64,000 bases of DNA from Streptomyces orinoci (GCF_003121295.1 NZ_PHNC01000031.1:1056439-1120438), one strand, 5' to 3'. Numbered from the stretch's first letter, positions 31,192 through 39,920 are shown. Translations and numbers: made by a program. The notes: a model not told the origin generated them from the letters alone.

Positions 31192-32480
31192 GCGTGGGCG
31201 GCTGCCCGCCCCGCGCGCCGCTCACGGAGCGCCTGCCGGGTCGCGTACAGGGTGATGGACGCGGCGGCGACCATGGCCGTCAGGCCCAGTACGACCGTGC
31301 CGGACCAGCCCCCCGCCCGGAAGGCCAGCGCGCCCGCCATGCCGCCCACCGAACTGCCCGTGTAGTACGCGGTCTGGTACAGCGCCGAAGCCTGGGCGCG
31401 CCCCGTCTGGGCCGTGCGGCTCACCGAGGACGAGGCCACCGCGTGGCCCGCGAAGAAGCCGGCCGTGATCAGCACCAGGCCGAGGAGGACGGAGAGCAGC
31501 GAGTCCGCCAGGGAGAGCAGCAGGCCGAAGGCCGTGGTGCCCATTGCGAGGTAGAGCGCCCCGCGCCGTCCCAGCCGGCCGACCAGCTTTCCGGCCGTGG
31601 CCGAGGAGGCGGTGCCCACCAGGTAGACCAGGAAGATGGAACCGACCACACCCTGGGGGAGGTTGAAGGGCTGTCCGGCCAGGCGGTAGCCGATCACCGT
31701 GTAGACCGCGCCGAAGACGGTCATAAACAGGGCGCCGATGGCGTAGAGCCGCAGCAGCAGGCCGTCCGACAGATGGCCGCGCAGGGTACGCCCCAGCTCG
31801 CGCGGCGCCAGTGAACCCGGGGTGAAATGACGGGCCTTGGGGATCAGCACCCGGAAGGCCACGGCGCACCCCACCGCCAGCGCGCCCACCGCCGCGAGCC
31901 CCGCGCGCCAGCCCCACGCCTGGGCCACCCAGCCGGCCAGAATCCGCCCCGACATGCCGCCGATGGCGTTTCCGGCGACAAACAGCCCGACCGCGCCCAC
32001 CAGGGCCCTGGGCCGTACCTCCTCGGCGAGGTAGGCCATCGCCGAGGCCGGCACCCCGGCCAGCGCCGCGCCCTGCACCGCGCGCAGCGCGACCAGCCAG
32101 CCCAGGCCCGGGGCGAACGGGACCAGCAGCCCCACCAGTCCCGCCACACAGAGGGCCGCCGTCATCACCGCGCGCCGGCCGTAGCGCTCGGAGAGCGCGC
32201 TGAGCGGGACCACGGCGAGGGCGAGTCCGCCGGTGGCGGCGGAGACGGTCCAGGACGCCTGGTCGGGAGCCACGCCCAGGCCGCTGGAGATCGCGGGCAG
32301 CAGGGCCTGGGTGGAGTAGAGGAGCGCAAAGGTGGCGACTCCGGCGGCGAAGAGCGCGAAGCTCATCCGGCGGAAGCGCGGATCGCCGGGCGCCAGGCGG
32401 GAGTTGGGATCAGGGGACGGCGAGCTGGAGGCATCCGCGCGCACGCTGGCGGCGGATGCCCCGGTATCGGCAGGAGGCAT
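31188..32480 (-). CDS. MFS transporter (drug/arabinose-efflux type)
   Basis: A 430-residue, 12-helix major facilitator protein. The signature 'LAVVPLSALSERYGRRAVMT' between helices 2 and 3 and 'VQGAALAGVPASAMAYLAEE' are typical of DHA1/AraJ-like efflux proteins; 'GNAIGGMSGRILAGWVAQAW' lies around helix 5. An N-terminal polar stretch (SSSPSPDPNSRLAPGDPRF) precedes helix 1. The ATG at 32480 is preferred to upstream ATG codons because those fall in the palindromes shared with the divergent LysR gene; no Shine-Dalgarno is visible. Substrate cannot be told. The divergent LysR-type regulator is the likely controller. Confidence 0.87.
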   Translation of the reverse strand: MPPADTGASAASVRADASSSPSPDPNSRLAPGDPRFRRMSFALFAAGVATFALLYSTQALLPAISSGLGVAPDQASWTVSAATGGLALAVVPLSALSERYGRRAVMTAALCVAGLVGLLVPFAPGLGWLVALRAVQGAALAGVPASAMAYLAEEVRPRALVGAVGLFVAGNAIGGMSGRILAGWVAQAWGWRAGLAAVGALAVGCAVAFRVLIPKARHFTPGSLAPRELGRTLRGHLSDGLLLRLYAIGALFMTVFGAVYTVIGYRLAGQPFNLPQGVVGSIFLVYLVGTASSATAGKLVGRLGRRGALYLAMGTTAFGLLLSLADSLLSVLLGLVLITAGFFAGHAVASSSVSRTAQTGRAQASALYQTAYYTGSSVGGMAGALAFRAGGWSGTVVLGLTAMVAAASITLYATRQALRERRAGRAAAHA

Positions 32481-32491
32481 GGCCAAACCGT

Positions 32492-32521
32492 ATGCACGCT
32501 GCATTTGATGCGTCCAATGCA
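32492..32521. promoter_or_regulatory. LysR-type operator, three ATGCA half-sites
   Basis: ATGCA-N3-TGCAT (32492-32504) overlaps TGCATT-N10-AATGCA (32500-32521), sharing the middle half-site. The gap separates the MFS gene and its divergent LysR-type regulator, and the wider dyad has the T-rich/A-rich ends seen in LysR sites. Confidence 0.65.
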
Positions 32522-32573
32522 CAAAGTGTCCATAATCCATCCCGTGGCGCATCAGCACAGCTCAGGAGGGTCC

Positions 32574-33560
32574 TTGTCACCGTTGGGCAACGAAGAAGAC
32601 ATCCCGGTTACATACGACATCCTTGCGGGGACGCCCGAAATCGCCCCGGGCTCCTGGGCGGCCACCCTCACTCCCAGGCTGGCCCAGTTTGTCGCCGCCG
32701 CCCGGCACGAGCATGTCACCCGGGCCGCGCAGCAACTGGCCATGCCGCAGTCCACGTTGAGCCGGTCGATGGCGCGGCTGGAGCAGGACCTGGGGGTGAC
32801 GCTCTTCGCCCGCCGGGGCCGTACGGTCTCGCTCACCGCGGCGGGACGGGCGTTTCTGTCCTCGGTGGAACGGGCCCTCGCCGAGGTGGACCGGGCGGCG
32901 GAGTCGGTACGGGCGGACGCGGACCCGGCGGGCGGCAAGGTGGCCTTCGGCTTTCTGCACACCCTCGGCTCGGAGACGGTACCGGAACTCATCCGCGCCT
33001 TCCGGGTCGATCACCCCAGGGTGCGCTTCCAGTTGGTGCAGAACTATGGCGAGGCGATGCTGGAGCGGCTGCGCGCGGGGGAGTTGGACCTGTGCCTGAC
33101 CTCGCCGGTGCCGGACGCGCCGGATCTGGTGGCGCGGCGGCTGGACGAGCAGAAGCTGCGGCTGGTGGTGCCGGAGGATCACCGGCTGGCGGCGCGCAAG
33201 CGGGTGCGGCTGGCGGAGGCCGCGTCGGAATGGTTTGTCACCCTGGAGCCGGGTTACGGACTGCGGCGGATCACCGACGCGGTGTGCGCGGCGGCCGGGT
33301 TCACGCCGAAGGTGGCCTTCGAGGGGGAGGAGGCGGAGACGCTGCGGGGGCTGGTGGCGGCGGGGCTGGGGGTCGCCCTGCTGCCGCCGCCCGCCGTGCC
33401 GCGCCCCGGAGTTGTGGAGTTGACGGTCACCGCGCCGCGGGCGGTGCGGGAGATCGGGGTCGCCTGGCGGGAGGGGCATCCGGATACGGCTCCGGTGGCG
33501 GCGTTCAAGCGGTTTCTGCTGGCGCGGCGGGGGCAGTTGCTGCGGGGGGCGGGGGAGTGA
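32574..33560 (+). CDS. LysR family transcriptional regulator
   Basis: A 328-residue regulator. The winged helix-turn-helix ('TPRLAQFVAAARHEHVTRAA', 'QQLAMPQSTLSRSMARLEQD', 'LGVTLFARRGRTVSLTAAGR') is at about residues 30-90, and the periplasmic-binding-like effector domain follows ('VAFGFLHTLGSETVPELIRA', 'LRAGELDLCLTSPVPDAPDL', 'GLVAAGLGVALLPPPAV'). The start is TTG at 32574, five bases after GGAGG (32565-32569); a far upstream frame extension has no credible start. It should activate or repress the divergent MFS gene in response to a small molecule. About 30 residues precede the domain, somewhat more than usual for the family. Confidence 0.9.
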   Translation: MSPLGNEEDIPVTYDILAGTPEIAPGSWAATLTPRLAQFVAAARHEHVTRAAQQLAMPQSTLSRSMARLEQDLGVTLFARRGRTVSLTAAGRAFLSSVERALAEVDRAAESVRADADPAGGKVAFGFLHTLGSETVPELIRAFRVDHPRVRFQLVQNYGEAMLERLRAGELDLCLTSPVPDAPDLVARRLDEQKLRLVVPEDHRLAARKRVRLAEAASEWFVTLEPGYGLRRITDAVCAAAGFTPKVAFEGEEAETLRGLVAAGLGVALLPPPAVPRPGVVELTVTAPRAVREIGVAWREGHPDTAPVAAFKRFLLARRGQLLRGAGE

Positions 33561-33681
33561 GCGCGGGTTCGTTTCCGCCTGCGGCGGGCTCACCCCGCCC
33601 GCGCGCCACCCGTGACCGTTGTCAGCCGAGTTGAGCTCTCCATCAGTGGCCGGTCGCCGTCGGCGGCTGCGGACGGGCGGA

Positions 33682-34449
33682 TCAGTACCCCAGCGACGAA
33701 CCGAACCCCGCGGCGAGCGGCATCCGCAAGCCCAGCGGCGGCGGTGCCGCCAGCGCGTCGGCCACCGGACGGGCGTAGGGATGCCCAAAGAGCGAACCCC
33801 GGACGAAGTCCACGGCCAGCGCCAGCACTTCACCGCGATGCTGGCGCAACGCATGCCCGTCCGAGTGCACTTCGAACCGGCACACCTGCCGGTTCACCTT
33901 CTTCGCCCGCTCCGCCAGCCGGTAGGACAGATCCGGATCCGTACGCTCGTCATTGGTGCCGTGCACCAGCAGCACCCGCCGCCCCGCCAGCTGCCGCACC
34001 GGATCCGGGTCCAGCACCGCCTCCGGCTCCGGCAGCCAAGGCGCCAGGGCCAGCACCGCGGCCACCGCCGGATGGCCCGCGGCCCGCAGCGCCGCCCGGC
34101 CGCCCAGGCCCGTACCGGCCAGGCACACCGGTACATCGCCATAGCGCCGCAGCACCTCGTCCAGCGCCCAGGCGGTGTCGCCCACCGGGTGCGCGGAGGT
34201 CCCGTTCCAGCCCCGGCAGCGGTAGCGCAGCACATGGACGGCCAGGCCGTCCGCCGCGCAGGCCCGGGCCAGCCGGCGGGCCAGCGGCCGCTGGGCGGCC
34301 AGCGAACGGGCCGTGGGGCGGCGGGTGCCGGCCTCCCGGCCCTCGGGCAGGAGCAGGGCCACCCCATGCACCCGGGCGGCGGCCCCCAGCGGCTTGCCCA
34401 GGCGGGGAGCCCGCTGCGGAACCGGCGGCGCGAACGCTTGCTGAGCCAT
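33682..34449 (-). CDS. Alpha/beta hydrolase fold protein
   Basis: A 255-residue alpha/beta hydrolase. 'RVHGVALLLPEGREAG' is the first strand, 'LARACAADGLAVHVLRYRCR' the second, 'VCLAGTGLGGRAALRAAGHP' is the nucleophile-elbow position but reads G-T-G-L-G where most have G-x-S-x-G, 'VLLVHGTNDERTDPDLS' provides the acid and 'FEVHSDGHAL' the His. Thr in place of Ser is unusual and makes activity uncertain. ATG at 34449 (MAQQAFAPP) is selected. It is convergent with the LysR gene and divergent from add, about 100 bp away, with the add operator in between. No substrate can be named. Confidence 0.82.
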   Translation of the reverse strand: MAQQAFAPPVPQRAPRLGKPLGAAARVHGVALLLPEGREAGTRRPTARSLAAQRPLARRLARACAADGLAVHVLRYRCRGWNGTSAHPVGDTAWALDEVLRRYGDVPVCLAGTGLGGRAALRAAGHPAVAAVLALAPWLPEPEAVLDPDPVRQLAGRRVLLVHGTNDERTDPDLSYRLAERAKKVNRQVCRFEVHSDGHALRQHRGEVLALAVDFVRGSLFGHPYARPVADALAAPPPLGLRMPLAAGFGSSLGY

Positions 34450-34525
34450 GGCAGACAACGATGGCAGAAGGAGGCCCGGAGTCCACCCAGGCGATGGGTC
34501 ACCGTTCCGTATCGTTCGGTGATAT

Positions 34526-34537
34526 CTACGCGCGTAG
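34526..34537. promoter_or_regulatory. Nucleoside-regulon operator upstream of add
   Basis: Perfect CTACGCGCGTAG palindrome ending 16 bp before the add ATG, inside the likely 5' leader or promoter; binding there would block transcription. It is one of four exact copies in the window, all just upstream of nucleoside catabolism or uptake genes. Confidence 0.78.
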
Positions 34538-34553
34538 GGCTTAGAGTGCCGAA

Positions 34554-35720
34554 ATGACGAGCGAGAGCATCACTCAACCCACCCCCGAACAGATCCGCCG
34601 CGCCCCCAAGGTGCTGCTCCACGACCACCTCGACGGCGGCCTGCGCCCCGCCACCATTGTCGAGCTGGCCGACCGGGTCGGCTACGACAAGCTCCCCGAG
34701 ACCGACCCCGACCGGCTGGGCGTCTGGTTCCGGGAGGCCGCGGACTCCGGCTCGCTGGAGCGCTACCTGGAGACCTTCTCCCACACCTGCGCCGTCATGC
34801 AGACCCGCGAGGCCCTGGTGCGGGTGGCCGCCGAGTGCGCCGAGGACCTCGCCGAGGACGGCGTGGTCTACGCCGAGGTGCGCTACGCCCCCGAGCAGCA
34901 CCTGGAGGCCGGGCTCACCCTGGAAGAGGTCGTGGAGGCGGTGAACGAGGGCTTCCGCGAGGGCGAGCGCCGGGCCCACGCCAATGGCCACCGCATCCGG
35001 GTCGGCGCCCTGCTCACCGCGATGCGGCACGCCGCCCGCGCCCTGGAGATCGCCGAACTGGCCAACCGCTACCGGGACTCGGGCGTGGTCGGCTTCGACA
35101 TCGCCGGCGCCGAGGCGGGCTTCCCTCCCACCCGCCACCTGGACGCCTTCGAATACCTCAAGCGCGAGAACAACCACTTCACCATTCACGCCGGTGAGGC
35201 ATTCGGCCTGCCCTCCATCTGGCAGGCCCTCCAGTGGTGCGGCGCCGACCGGCTCGGCCACGGCGTGCGCATCAGCGACGACATCGAGATCGCCGAGGAC
35301 GGCACCGTCCGGCTCGGCCGGCTGGCCTCCTATGTGCGCGACAAGCGCATTCCGCTGGAGATGTGCCCGACCTCCAATCTCCAGACGGGCGCGGCGAGTT
35401 CCTATGAGGAGCACCCGATCGGGCTGCTGCGCAAGCTGCATTTCCGGCTCACCGTGAACACCGATAATCGGCTGATGAGCGGCACCAGCATGAGCCGTGA
35501 ATTCGAGCACCTGGTCAAGGCGTTCGGCTACACGCTGGACGACATGCAGTGGTTCACCGTCAACGCGATGAAGTCCGCCTTCATCCCATTCGATGAACGT
35601 CTGGCGATGATCAATGACGTGATCAAGCCGGGTTATGCGGAGTTGAAGTCCCAGTGGCTTTTCCGGCAGACGGCCACCGCACCGGTGGCGGGCAACGGCG
35701 CGGAGCAGGAACGGAACTGA
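34554..35720 (+). CDS. add: Adenosine deaminase
   Basis: A 388-residue zinc hydrolase converting adenosine and deoxyadenosine to inosine and deoxyinosine. 'PKVLLHDHLDGGLRPATIVE' holds the HxH zinc ligands; 'GFDIAGAEAGFPPTRHLDAF' binds substrate; 'HFTIHAGEAFGLPSIWQALQ' contains the third His and the catalytic H-A-G-E; 'RLGHGVRISDDIEIAEDGTV' and 'VNTDNRLMSGTSMSREFEHL' supply the last His and the Asp. Length is somewhat longer than the mammalian enzyme and matches the actinobacterial form. ATG at 34554 is chosen. It is a single-gene unit with the nucleoside operator upstream and a strong terminator downstream. The inosine formed would be split by the purine nucleoside phosphorylase at 48.7 kb. 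Confidence 0.96.
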   Translation: MTSESITQPTPEQIRRAPKVLLHDHLDGGLRPATIVELADRVGYDKLPETDPDRLGVWFREAADSGSLERYLETFSHTCAVMQTREALVRVAAECAEDLAEDGVVYAEVRYAPEQHLEAGLTLEEVVEAVNEGFREGERRAHANGHRIRVGALLTAMRHAARALEIAELANRYRDSGVVGFDIAGAEAGFPPTRHLDAFEYLKRENNHFTIHAGEAFGLPSIWQALQWCGADRLGHGVRISDDIEIAEDGTVRLGRLASYVRDKRIPLEMCPTSNLQTGAASSYEEHPIGLLRKLHFRLTVNTDNRLMSGTSMSREFEHLVKAFGYTLDDMQWFTVNAMKSAFIPFDERLAMINDVIKPGYAELKSQWLFRQTATAPVAGNGAEQERN

Positions 35721-35748
35721 CCGCCGCATCGCGGCGAATACCGTGAAG

Positions 35749-35778
35749 ACGGCCGGGACTCAAGAGAGTCCCGGCCGT
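35749..35778 (+). terminator. Terminator after add
   Basis: Perfect 13-bp arms, ACGGCCGGGACTC and its complement, with an AAGA tetraloop, 28 bp after the stop. Confidence 0.9.
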
Positions 35779-35870
35779 GTCGTTGGCCCCGGCCCGTCGT
35801 TCTGGTGACTAGGTTGCAAAGCCGCGTGTAATGCCCGGACATTCCCCCCGTCACTGAGGACAGATTCCAA

Positions 35871-36365
35871 ATGAAGCAGGGAACCATCAAGTCTTTCGGT
35901 ATCGCCGCTCTCGGGGCCGTCATCGCCACCGGCGCGGCCGGCACCGCCTCGGCAGCGGGCCCGTTCGAGACGGCGGCCACCACGGCCCAGTCCGTGACGC
36001 GGTCCCTCCCCATCGAGGACGTCGCCCCCATGGTGCCGGGCGGCCCGGTGCTCTCCGCTGCCAACCGCGTCGTCGGCTCCTCGGCCTTCACCCAGGCGAC
36101 CAAGGCCCTGGACAAGGCCACCACCAGCCAGGGACGTCATGTCCGCCGGGTCAGCAGCACCCGCCATGGTGTCCAGCAGACGCCCGCCGCGGAGACGGCC
36201 ACCGAGGCCGCCCCGGCCGACGCTCCGGCCGCCGCCCCGGCCAAGAAGGCCGCCCCCAAGGACAGCAAGGGCAACGGCGGGCTGCTCAGCGCCCTGGGCA
36301 AGCTGCCGGTCGGCCTGCCCAAGAACGGCCTGTCCATGCCGATCGGCACCGGCGGGGGCCACTGA
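35871..36365 (+). CDS. Small secreted protein, function unknown
   Basis: A 164-residue protein with a clear signal peptide: MKQGTIKSFGIAALGAVIAT followed by GAAGTASAAG, cleavage expected after A-S-A near residue 29. The mature part has a predicted helical segment ('AAGPFETAATTAQSVTRSLP', 'GGPVLSAANRVVGSSAFTQA'), then a low-complexity Ala/Pro/Lys stretch (about residues 108-135) and ends in 'LLSALGKLPVGLPKNGLSMP'. I recognise no enzymatic domain. ATG at 35871 follows AGGACAG. It is its own transcription unit, ended by a bidirectional hairpin. Two other small secreted proteins of similar style are encoded at 41.8 and 56.6 kb. Confidence 0.8.
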   Translation: MKQGTIKSFGIAALGAVIATGAAGTASAAGPFETAATTAQSVTRSLPIEDVAPMVPGGPVLSAANRVVGSSAFTQATKALDKATTSQGRHVRRVSSTRHGVQQTPAAETATEAAPADAPAAAPAKKAAPKDSKGNGGLLSALGKLPVGLPKNGLSMPIGTGGGH

Positions 36366-36384
36366 CCTCACGCCGCCGAAGCCG

Positions 36385-36951
36385 TTAAACGCCGGACGGG
36401 CTCACCTCGGCCCGTCCGGCGTTTGACGTCCTCCGCAGCGTGCGCTCCCCGCGGACCTCGCCGGGCGCCTCACCGGCGGCGGGCAGCCCGCGGCGCAGCC
36501 GGCCGCGCACCGCCGGGACCACCGCCAGATACGCCAGCGTCACACCGGTCACATTCAGCAACAGCGCGTCCAGGTCCAGCACCTGGCCCACCACCCCGCT
36601 GCGCACCGCCTGCAATACCAGCGAGAGCATGGCGCTGGTGAAGACCGTACGGGCCAGCGAGCCCAGCGGGGAGACCTCGATCCGGCCGCCCGCCCACGGC
36701 AGCAGCACCCCCAGCGGCGCAAAGGGCAGCAGCCCCGCGCAGATGGCCCGCGCCGCCTGCCAGGGGCCCAGCGCCAGGTCGGCACGGAGCGTGGCGAAGG
36801 GCTCCATATGCGCGGCGGTCACCCAGGGTGCGGTGAGCGGACGCAGGGCCAGCCAGCCCACTGCGATCAGATGCGCCGCGAGGAGTACGCAGCCCACGAC
36901 GCGGTAGCGGTATCGGAGGGCGGGCGTACCGCCATAACCATGACGCTGCAC
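36385..36951 (-). CDS. VanZ family membrane protein
   Basis: A 188-residue protein with four to five hydrophobic helices in VanZ-like order: 'VVGCVLLAAHLIAVGWLALR', 'ICAGLLPFAPLGVLLPWAGG' (the family's L-L-x-F-x-P-x-G), 'LARTVFTSAMLSLVLQAVRS' and 'DLDALLLNVTGVTLAYLAVV'. VanZ-like proteins confer low-level teicoplanin resistance in enterococci; in streptomycetes the role is unknown. Start GTG at 36951. The C-terminal 'TSNAGRAEVSPSGV' is translated from the terminator hairpin and may be incidental. It is followed upstream on the same strand by the AfsQ-associated lipoprotein gene but separated by 89 bp of repeats-free DNA. Confidence 0.85.
   Translation of the reverse strand: MQRHGYGGTPALRYRYRVVGCVLLAAHLIAVGWLALRPLTAPWVTAAHMEPFATLRADLALGPWQAARAICAGLLPFAPLGVLLPWAGGRIEVSPLGSLARTVFTSAMLSLVLQAVRSGVVGQVLDLDALLLNVTGVTLAYLAVVPAVRGRLRRGLPAAGEAPGEVRGERTLRRTSNAGRAEVSPSGV
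36387..36424. terminator. Bidirectional terminator between secreted protein and VanZ-like gene
   Basis: AAACGCCGGACGGGC (36387-36401) pairs perfectly with GCCCGTCCGGCGTTT (36410-36424). The hairpin begins two bases from the VanZ stop and in fact encodes that protein's last dozen residues, so it serves both convergent genes. Confidence 0.88.
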
Positions 36952-37040
36952 GCACCACAGGACGCGGCGCGCGGGGCGCGCGGTTCCGGCCGCGGGTACG
37001 CAGCGTCAGCGCCGGTGCAGGAGCCGGTCCCGGGACCGGC

Positions 37041-37628
37041 TCAGGGTGCCGGGGTGCCCCCGCCCTGCAGGGTCTCCGGATGGGCCCGGGTCTCCTCGGT
37101 GCACGGATAGCCACGGGGCGGCTCCGCGCCCGGACCGCCCAGCACCACCACCCGCTTGCCGCCGGTGGCGGCCGTCCCGGCGAAGGTGCACACCACCTGG
37201 GCCAGCGCCAGCGGCGAGAGCTCATCGGGCGGGGTGCTCAGCCGCAGGGCGTCGGCCGGATCACCCTGGCGCGGGCCGGTCACCGTCAGCCGCTGCGGCA
37301 CATCGGTGGAGAACCCGGCCTCGTCCTCGGCGGGCGTGGGCTGCCGGCGCAGCTCGTCCAGCAACGCCTGGGCCAGCCCCGGCGCGTCCTGGCGGCCGGC
37401 CGTGGCCACCGCCCGGGTCACCGGCAACAGCTGGGAGGTGCACACCAGTTGGACCGGCATGCTCACCGTGCCGGCCGGCGGGGTGGCCGGTGCCTGGGGG
37501 TGTACCTGGCAGGTGGCGCGGGAGGGTGCGCCGCCCGCGTCCACCGGTACCGCGGTGCCCCGGATCCCGCACCCGGCCAGGGCGCACAGCGCCAGAGCCA
37601 GCAGCGCGCCACGCGCGGTGCGTCTCAT
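37041..37628 (-). CDS. AfsQ operon lipoprotein
   Basis: A 195-residue lipoprotein: MRRTARGALLALALCALAGC ends in the lipobox L-A-G-C with the lipid-bearing Cys at residue 20. The outside part reads 'MPVQLVCTSQLLPVTRAVAT', 'ALLDELRRQPTPAEDEAGFS' and 'LSPLALAQVVCTFAGTAATG', resembling a GerMN-type fold, though I would not assign it firmly. Its ATG overlaps the stop of the sensor kinase gene by four bases (ATGA), so it is translated with AfsQ1 and AfsQ2. A lipoprotein in this position is expected to work with the extracytoplasmic sensor of AfsQ2 (inference). Confidence 0.88.
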   Translation of the reverse strand: MRRTARGALLALALCALAGCGIRGTAVPVDAGGAPSRATCQVHPQAPATPPAGTVSMPVQLVCTSQLLPVTRAVATAGRQDAPGLAQALLDELRRQPTPAEDEAGFSTDVPQRLTVTGPRQGDPADALRLSTPPDELSPLALAQVVCTFAGTAATGGKRVVVLGGPGAEPPRGYPCTEETRAHPETLQGGGTPAP

Positions 37629-39211
37629 CGTGCGCCCCCTTCCGGGGAGCCGGGCCCGGAGCCCGTCCCGCCGGGGTGCCCGGCATCGCCCTCCGGCCGG
37701 GCCGGCTCGCTGTCCCTGGGCAGGGTCAGGGTGAACACCGCACCGCCCTCTGGGGAGTTGGCCGCGGTGATCTCGCCACCATGGATATGGGCGTTCTCCA
37801 GCGCGATGGACAGCCCCAGCCCACTGCCCTCCGAACGCGGCCGGGAGGCACTGGCCTTGTAGAACCGGTCGAAGACATGCGGCAGGACATCCTCGGGAAT
37901 GCCGGGGCCATGGTCGCGCACCTCGATCACCAGCAGCTCACCTTCGCCGTCGCGGGCCCGGGTGCGCACCGAGACCCGCACCGGGGAGCCGCCGTGCTTG
38001 AGCGCGTTGCCGATCAGATTGGCCAGGATGACATCCAGGCGGCGCGGGTCCAGGCGGGCCATGATGCCGCGCTCGGCGTCCAGTTCCACCGCGTCCAGCC
38101 AGGCGCGGGCGTCGATGCAGGCGGTCACCTGGTCGGCCACGTCCACATCGTCCAGCACCAGGCGGGCGGTGCCCGCGTCAAAGCGGGTGACCTCCATCAG
38201 GTTCTCCACCAGGTCGTTCAGCCGCCGGGTCTCGCTGCACACCAGCTGGACCGCGGGCGCGATCATCGGGTCCAGGGAATCGGCCTCGTCCTCCAGCACC
38301 TCGGTCACCGCGGTGATCGCGGTCAGCGGGGTGCGCAGCTCATGCGACATATCGGCGACAAAGCGGCGGCTGGCCGCCTCCCGGGCGCTGAGCTCCTCCA
38401 CCCGCTTCTGCAGCGACTCGGCGGTCCGGTTGAACGTCCGGGAAAGATCGGCGAGTTCATCGGTGCCCGACACCTGAAGCCGGGTGTCCAGCTTGCCCTC
38501 GCCCAGCCGGCGCGCCGCCTCGCCCAGGCGCTGCACCGGCCGCAGCACGGTGGAGGCGGCCGCCTGGGCCAGCAGCGCCGAACCGATCAGGGCCAGGCCG
38601 GTGGCGATCCCCAGCGACCAGGCCAGGGAGTTGAGGTCGGCCCGCTCATTGTCCAGGGACTTGAGCAGATAGCCGGTGGGGCCGCCGCCGATCACCCTGG
38701 CGCCGCCCACCAGATAGGGCTTGCCGTCCAGGGTGATCCGCTGCCAGTACAGGTGGTACGGGTAGGGATTGGAATCGTCCACCCGGCGCTGCCGGTTGAC
38801 CGCGGTGACCAGGGTCTGCGGCACCACCTTCAAGGTGAACAGATCACGGTCGGAGGGCGCCGCGCAGTCACCGCCGCCCTTGACCTTGCCGATCAGCAGC
38901 ACCTCGTACTTCTGCGAGGTGGCCGCCATCCGGTCGGCGGCCTCCTGGAGTTCGGGGCAGGTCGGCGTCACGGGCAGCGAACCGGTGTTGTCCTGGAGGG
39001 ACTTGCGGAAGTCGTCCAGGGCCGCGTTCTGGGTACGGGTGAGCACCGCGTCCCGGTTGAGCCAGTAGGCGATCGCCGAGGCCGAGACCGCGGCGGCCAG
39101 CGCCACCAGCGCGAAGACCAGCATCAGCCGTAGCCGCAGACTGATCCACCGCATGCTCAGCCGCATGACGTTCCTGGGCGCCCAGCCCCGTGCCCGACCG
39201 GGCTCTGCCAT
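37625..39211 (-). CDS. afsQ2: Two-component sensor histidine kinase AfsQ2
   Basis: A 528-residue membrane kinase, partner of AfsQ1, which in S. coelicolor controls antibiotic production in response to nitrogen source. Order: first helix 'LMLVFALVALAAAVSASAIA', about 150 extracytoplasmic residues, second helix 'LAWSLGIATGLALIGSALLA', HAMP ('PVQRLGEAARRLGEGKLDTR'), H-box 'FVADMSHELRTPLTAITAVT', N-box 'VILANLIGNALKHGGSPVRV', G boxes 'VEVRDHGPGIPEDVLPHVFD' (reads VIEVRDHGPGIP) and 'SEGSGLGLSIALENAHIHGG'. ATG at 39211 is used; a TTG at 39226, seven bases after the afsQ1 stop, is the alternative. Gene order afsQ1-afsQ2-lipoprotein with divergent sigQ agrees with the known locus. Confidence 0.95.
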   Translation of the reverse strand: MAEPGRARGWAPRNVMRLSMRWISLRLRLMLVFALVALAAAVSASAIAYWLNRDAVLTRTQNAALDDFRKSLQDNTGSLPVTPTCPELQEAADRMAATSQKYEVLLIGKVKGGGDCAAPSDRDLFTLKVVPQTLVTAVNRQRRVDDSNPYPYHLYWQRITLDGKPYLVGGARVIGGGPTGYLLKSLDNERADLNSLAWSLGIATGLALIGSALLAQAAASTVLRPVQRLGEAARRLGEGKLDTRLQVSGTDELADLSRTFNRTAESLQKRVEELSAREAASRRFVADMSHELRTPLTAITAVTEVLEDEADSLDPMIAPAVQLVCSETRRLNDLVENLMEVTRFDAGTARLVLDDVDVADQVTACIDARAWLDAVELDAERGIMARLDPRRLDVILANLIGNALKHGGSPVRVSVRTRARDGEGELLVIEVRDHGPGIPEDVLPHVFDRFYKASASRPRSEGSGLGLSIALENAHIHGGEITAANSPEGGAVFTLTLPRDSEPARPEGDAGHPGGTGSGPGSPEGGAR

Positions 39212-39233
39212 GGGTATCCGTACCAATCGCTCG

Positions 39234-39911
39234 CTACTGCGGGGTGTCCAGGCGGTAGCCGACCCCGCGGACCGTGCGGATCAGGGTAGGGGAGGACGGC
39301 ACGTCCTCGACCTTCGCCCGCAGCCGCTGGACACAGGCGTCCACCAGGCGGGAGTCGCCGAGGTAGTCGTGCTCCCAGACCAGGCGCAGCAGCTGCTGGC
39401 GGGAGAGCGCCTGGCCGGGCCGCCGGCTGAGCTCCAGCAGCAGCCGCAGCTCGGTCGGGGTGAGCTGGAGGTCCTCCCCGTTCTTGGTGACCGTCATCGC
39501 GGAGCGGTCGATCACCAGGGAGCCGAAGGTCGCCGAGTCATTGGACTCCCGCTCGCCGCGGCGCAGCACGGCCCGGATCCGGGCGTCCAGCACCCGGCCC
39601 TGCACCGGCTTGACCACATAGTCGTCGGCCCCCGACTCCAGGCCCACCACCACATCGATGTCATCGCTGCGGGCGGTCAGCAGGATGATCGGCAGCTGGT
39701 CGGTGCGACGGATGCGGCGGCACACCTCGAAGCCGTCGATGCCCGGCAGCATCACATCCAGCACGATCAGATCCGGCCGCTGCTCACGCAGCATCTTCAG
39801 GCCGTCCTCACCCGTCGCCGCGGTCACCACACGGTGGCCCTGACGGGACAGGGAGAACTCGAGGGCCGTGCGGATGGCGTCGTCATCCTCGATCAGCAAC
39901 AGGAAAGGCAC
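39234..39911 (-). CDS. afsQ1: Response regulator AfsQ1 (OmpR family)
   Basis: A 225-residue response regulator. Counting from the GTG at 39911, the acidic pocket is at residues 8-10 ('LLIEDDDAIRTALEFS') and the phosphoacceptor is Asp52 in 'LIVLDVMLPGIDGFEV', agreeing with the Asp52 known for AfsQ1. Lys is in 'DDYVVKPVQGRVL'. The C-terminal winged helix reads 'LQLTPTELRLLLELSRRPGQ', 'LVWEHDYLGDSRLVDACVQR' and 'IRTVRGVGYRL'. An ATG three codons upstream (39920) with AGG before it may be the real start. It is divergent from sigQ and sits 22 bp before afsQ2. In S. coelicolor it activates antibiotic gene activators and sigQ and affects nitrogen genes. Confidence 0.96.
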   Translation of the reverse strand: MPFLLLIEDDDAIRTALEFSLSRQGHRVVTAATGEDGLKMLREQRPDLIVLDVMLPGIDGFEVCRRIRRTDQLPIILLTARSDDIDVVVGLESGADDYVVKPVQGRVLDARIRAVLRRGERESNDSATFGSLVIDRSAMTVTKNGEDLQLTPTELRLLLELSRRPGQALSRQQLLRLVWEHDYLGDSRLVDACVQRLRAKVEDVPSSPTLIRTVRGVGYRLDTPQ

Positions 39912-39920
39912 GGTGGTCAT

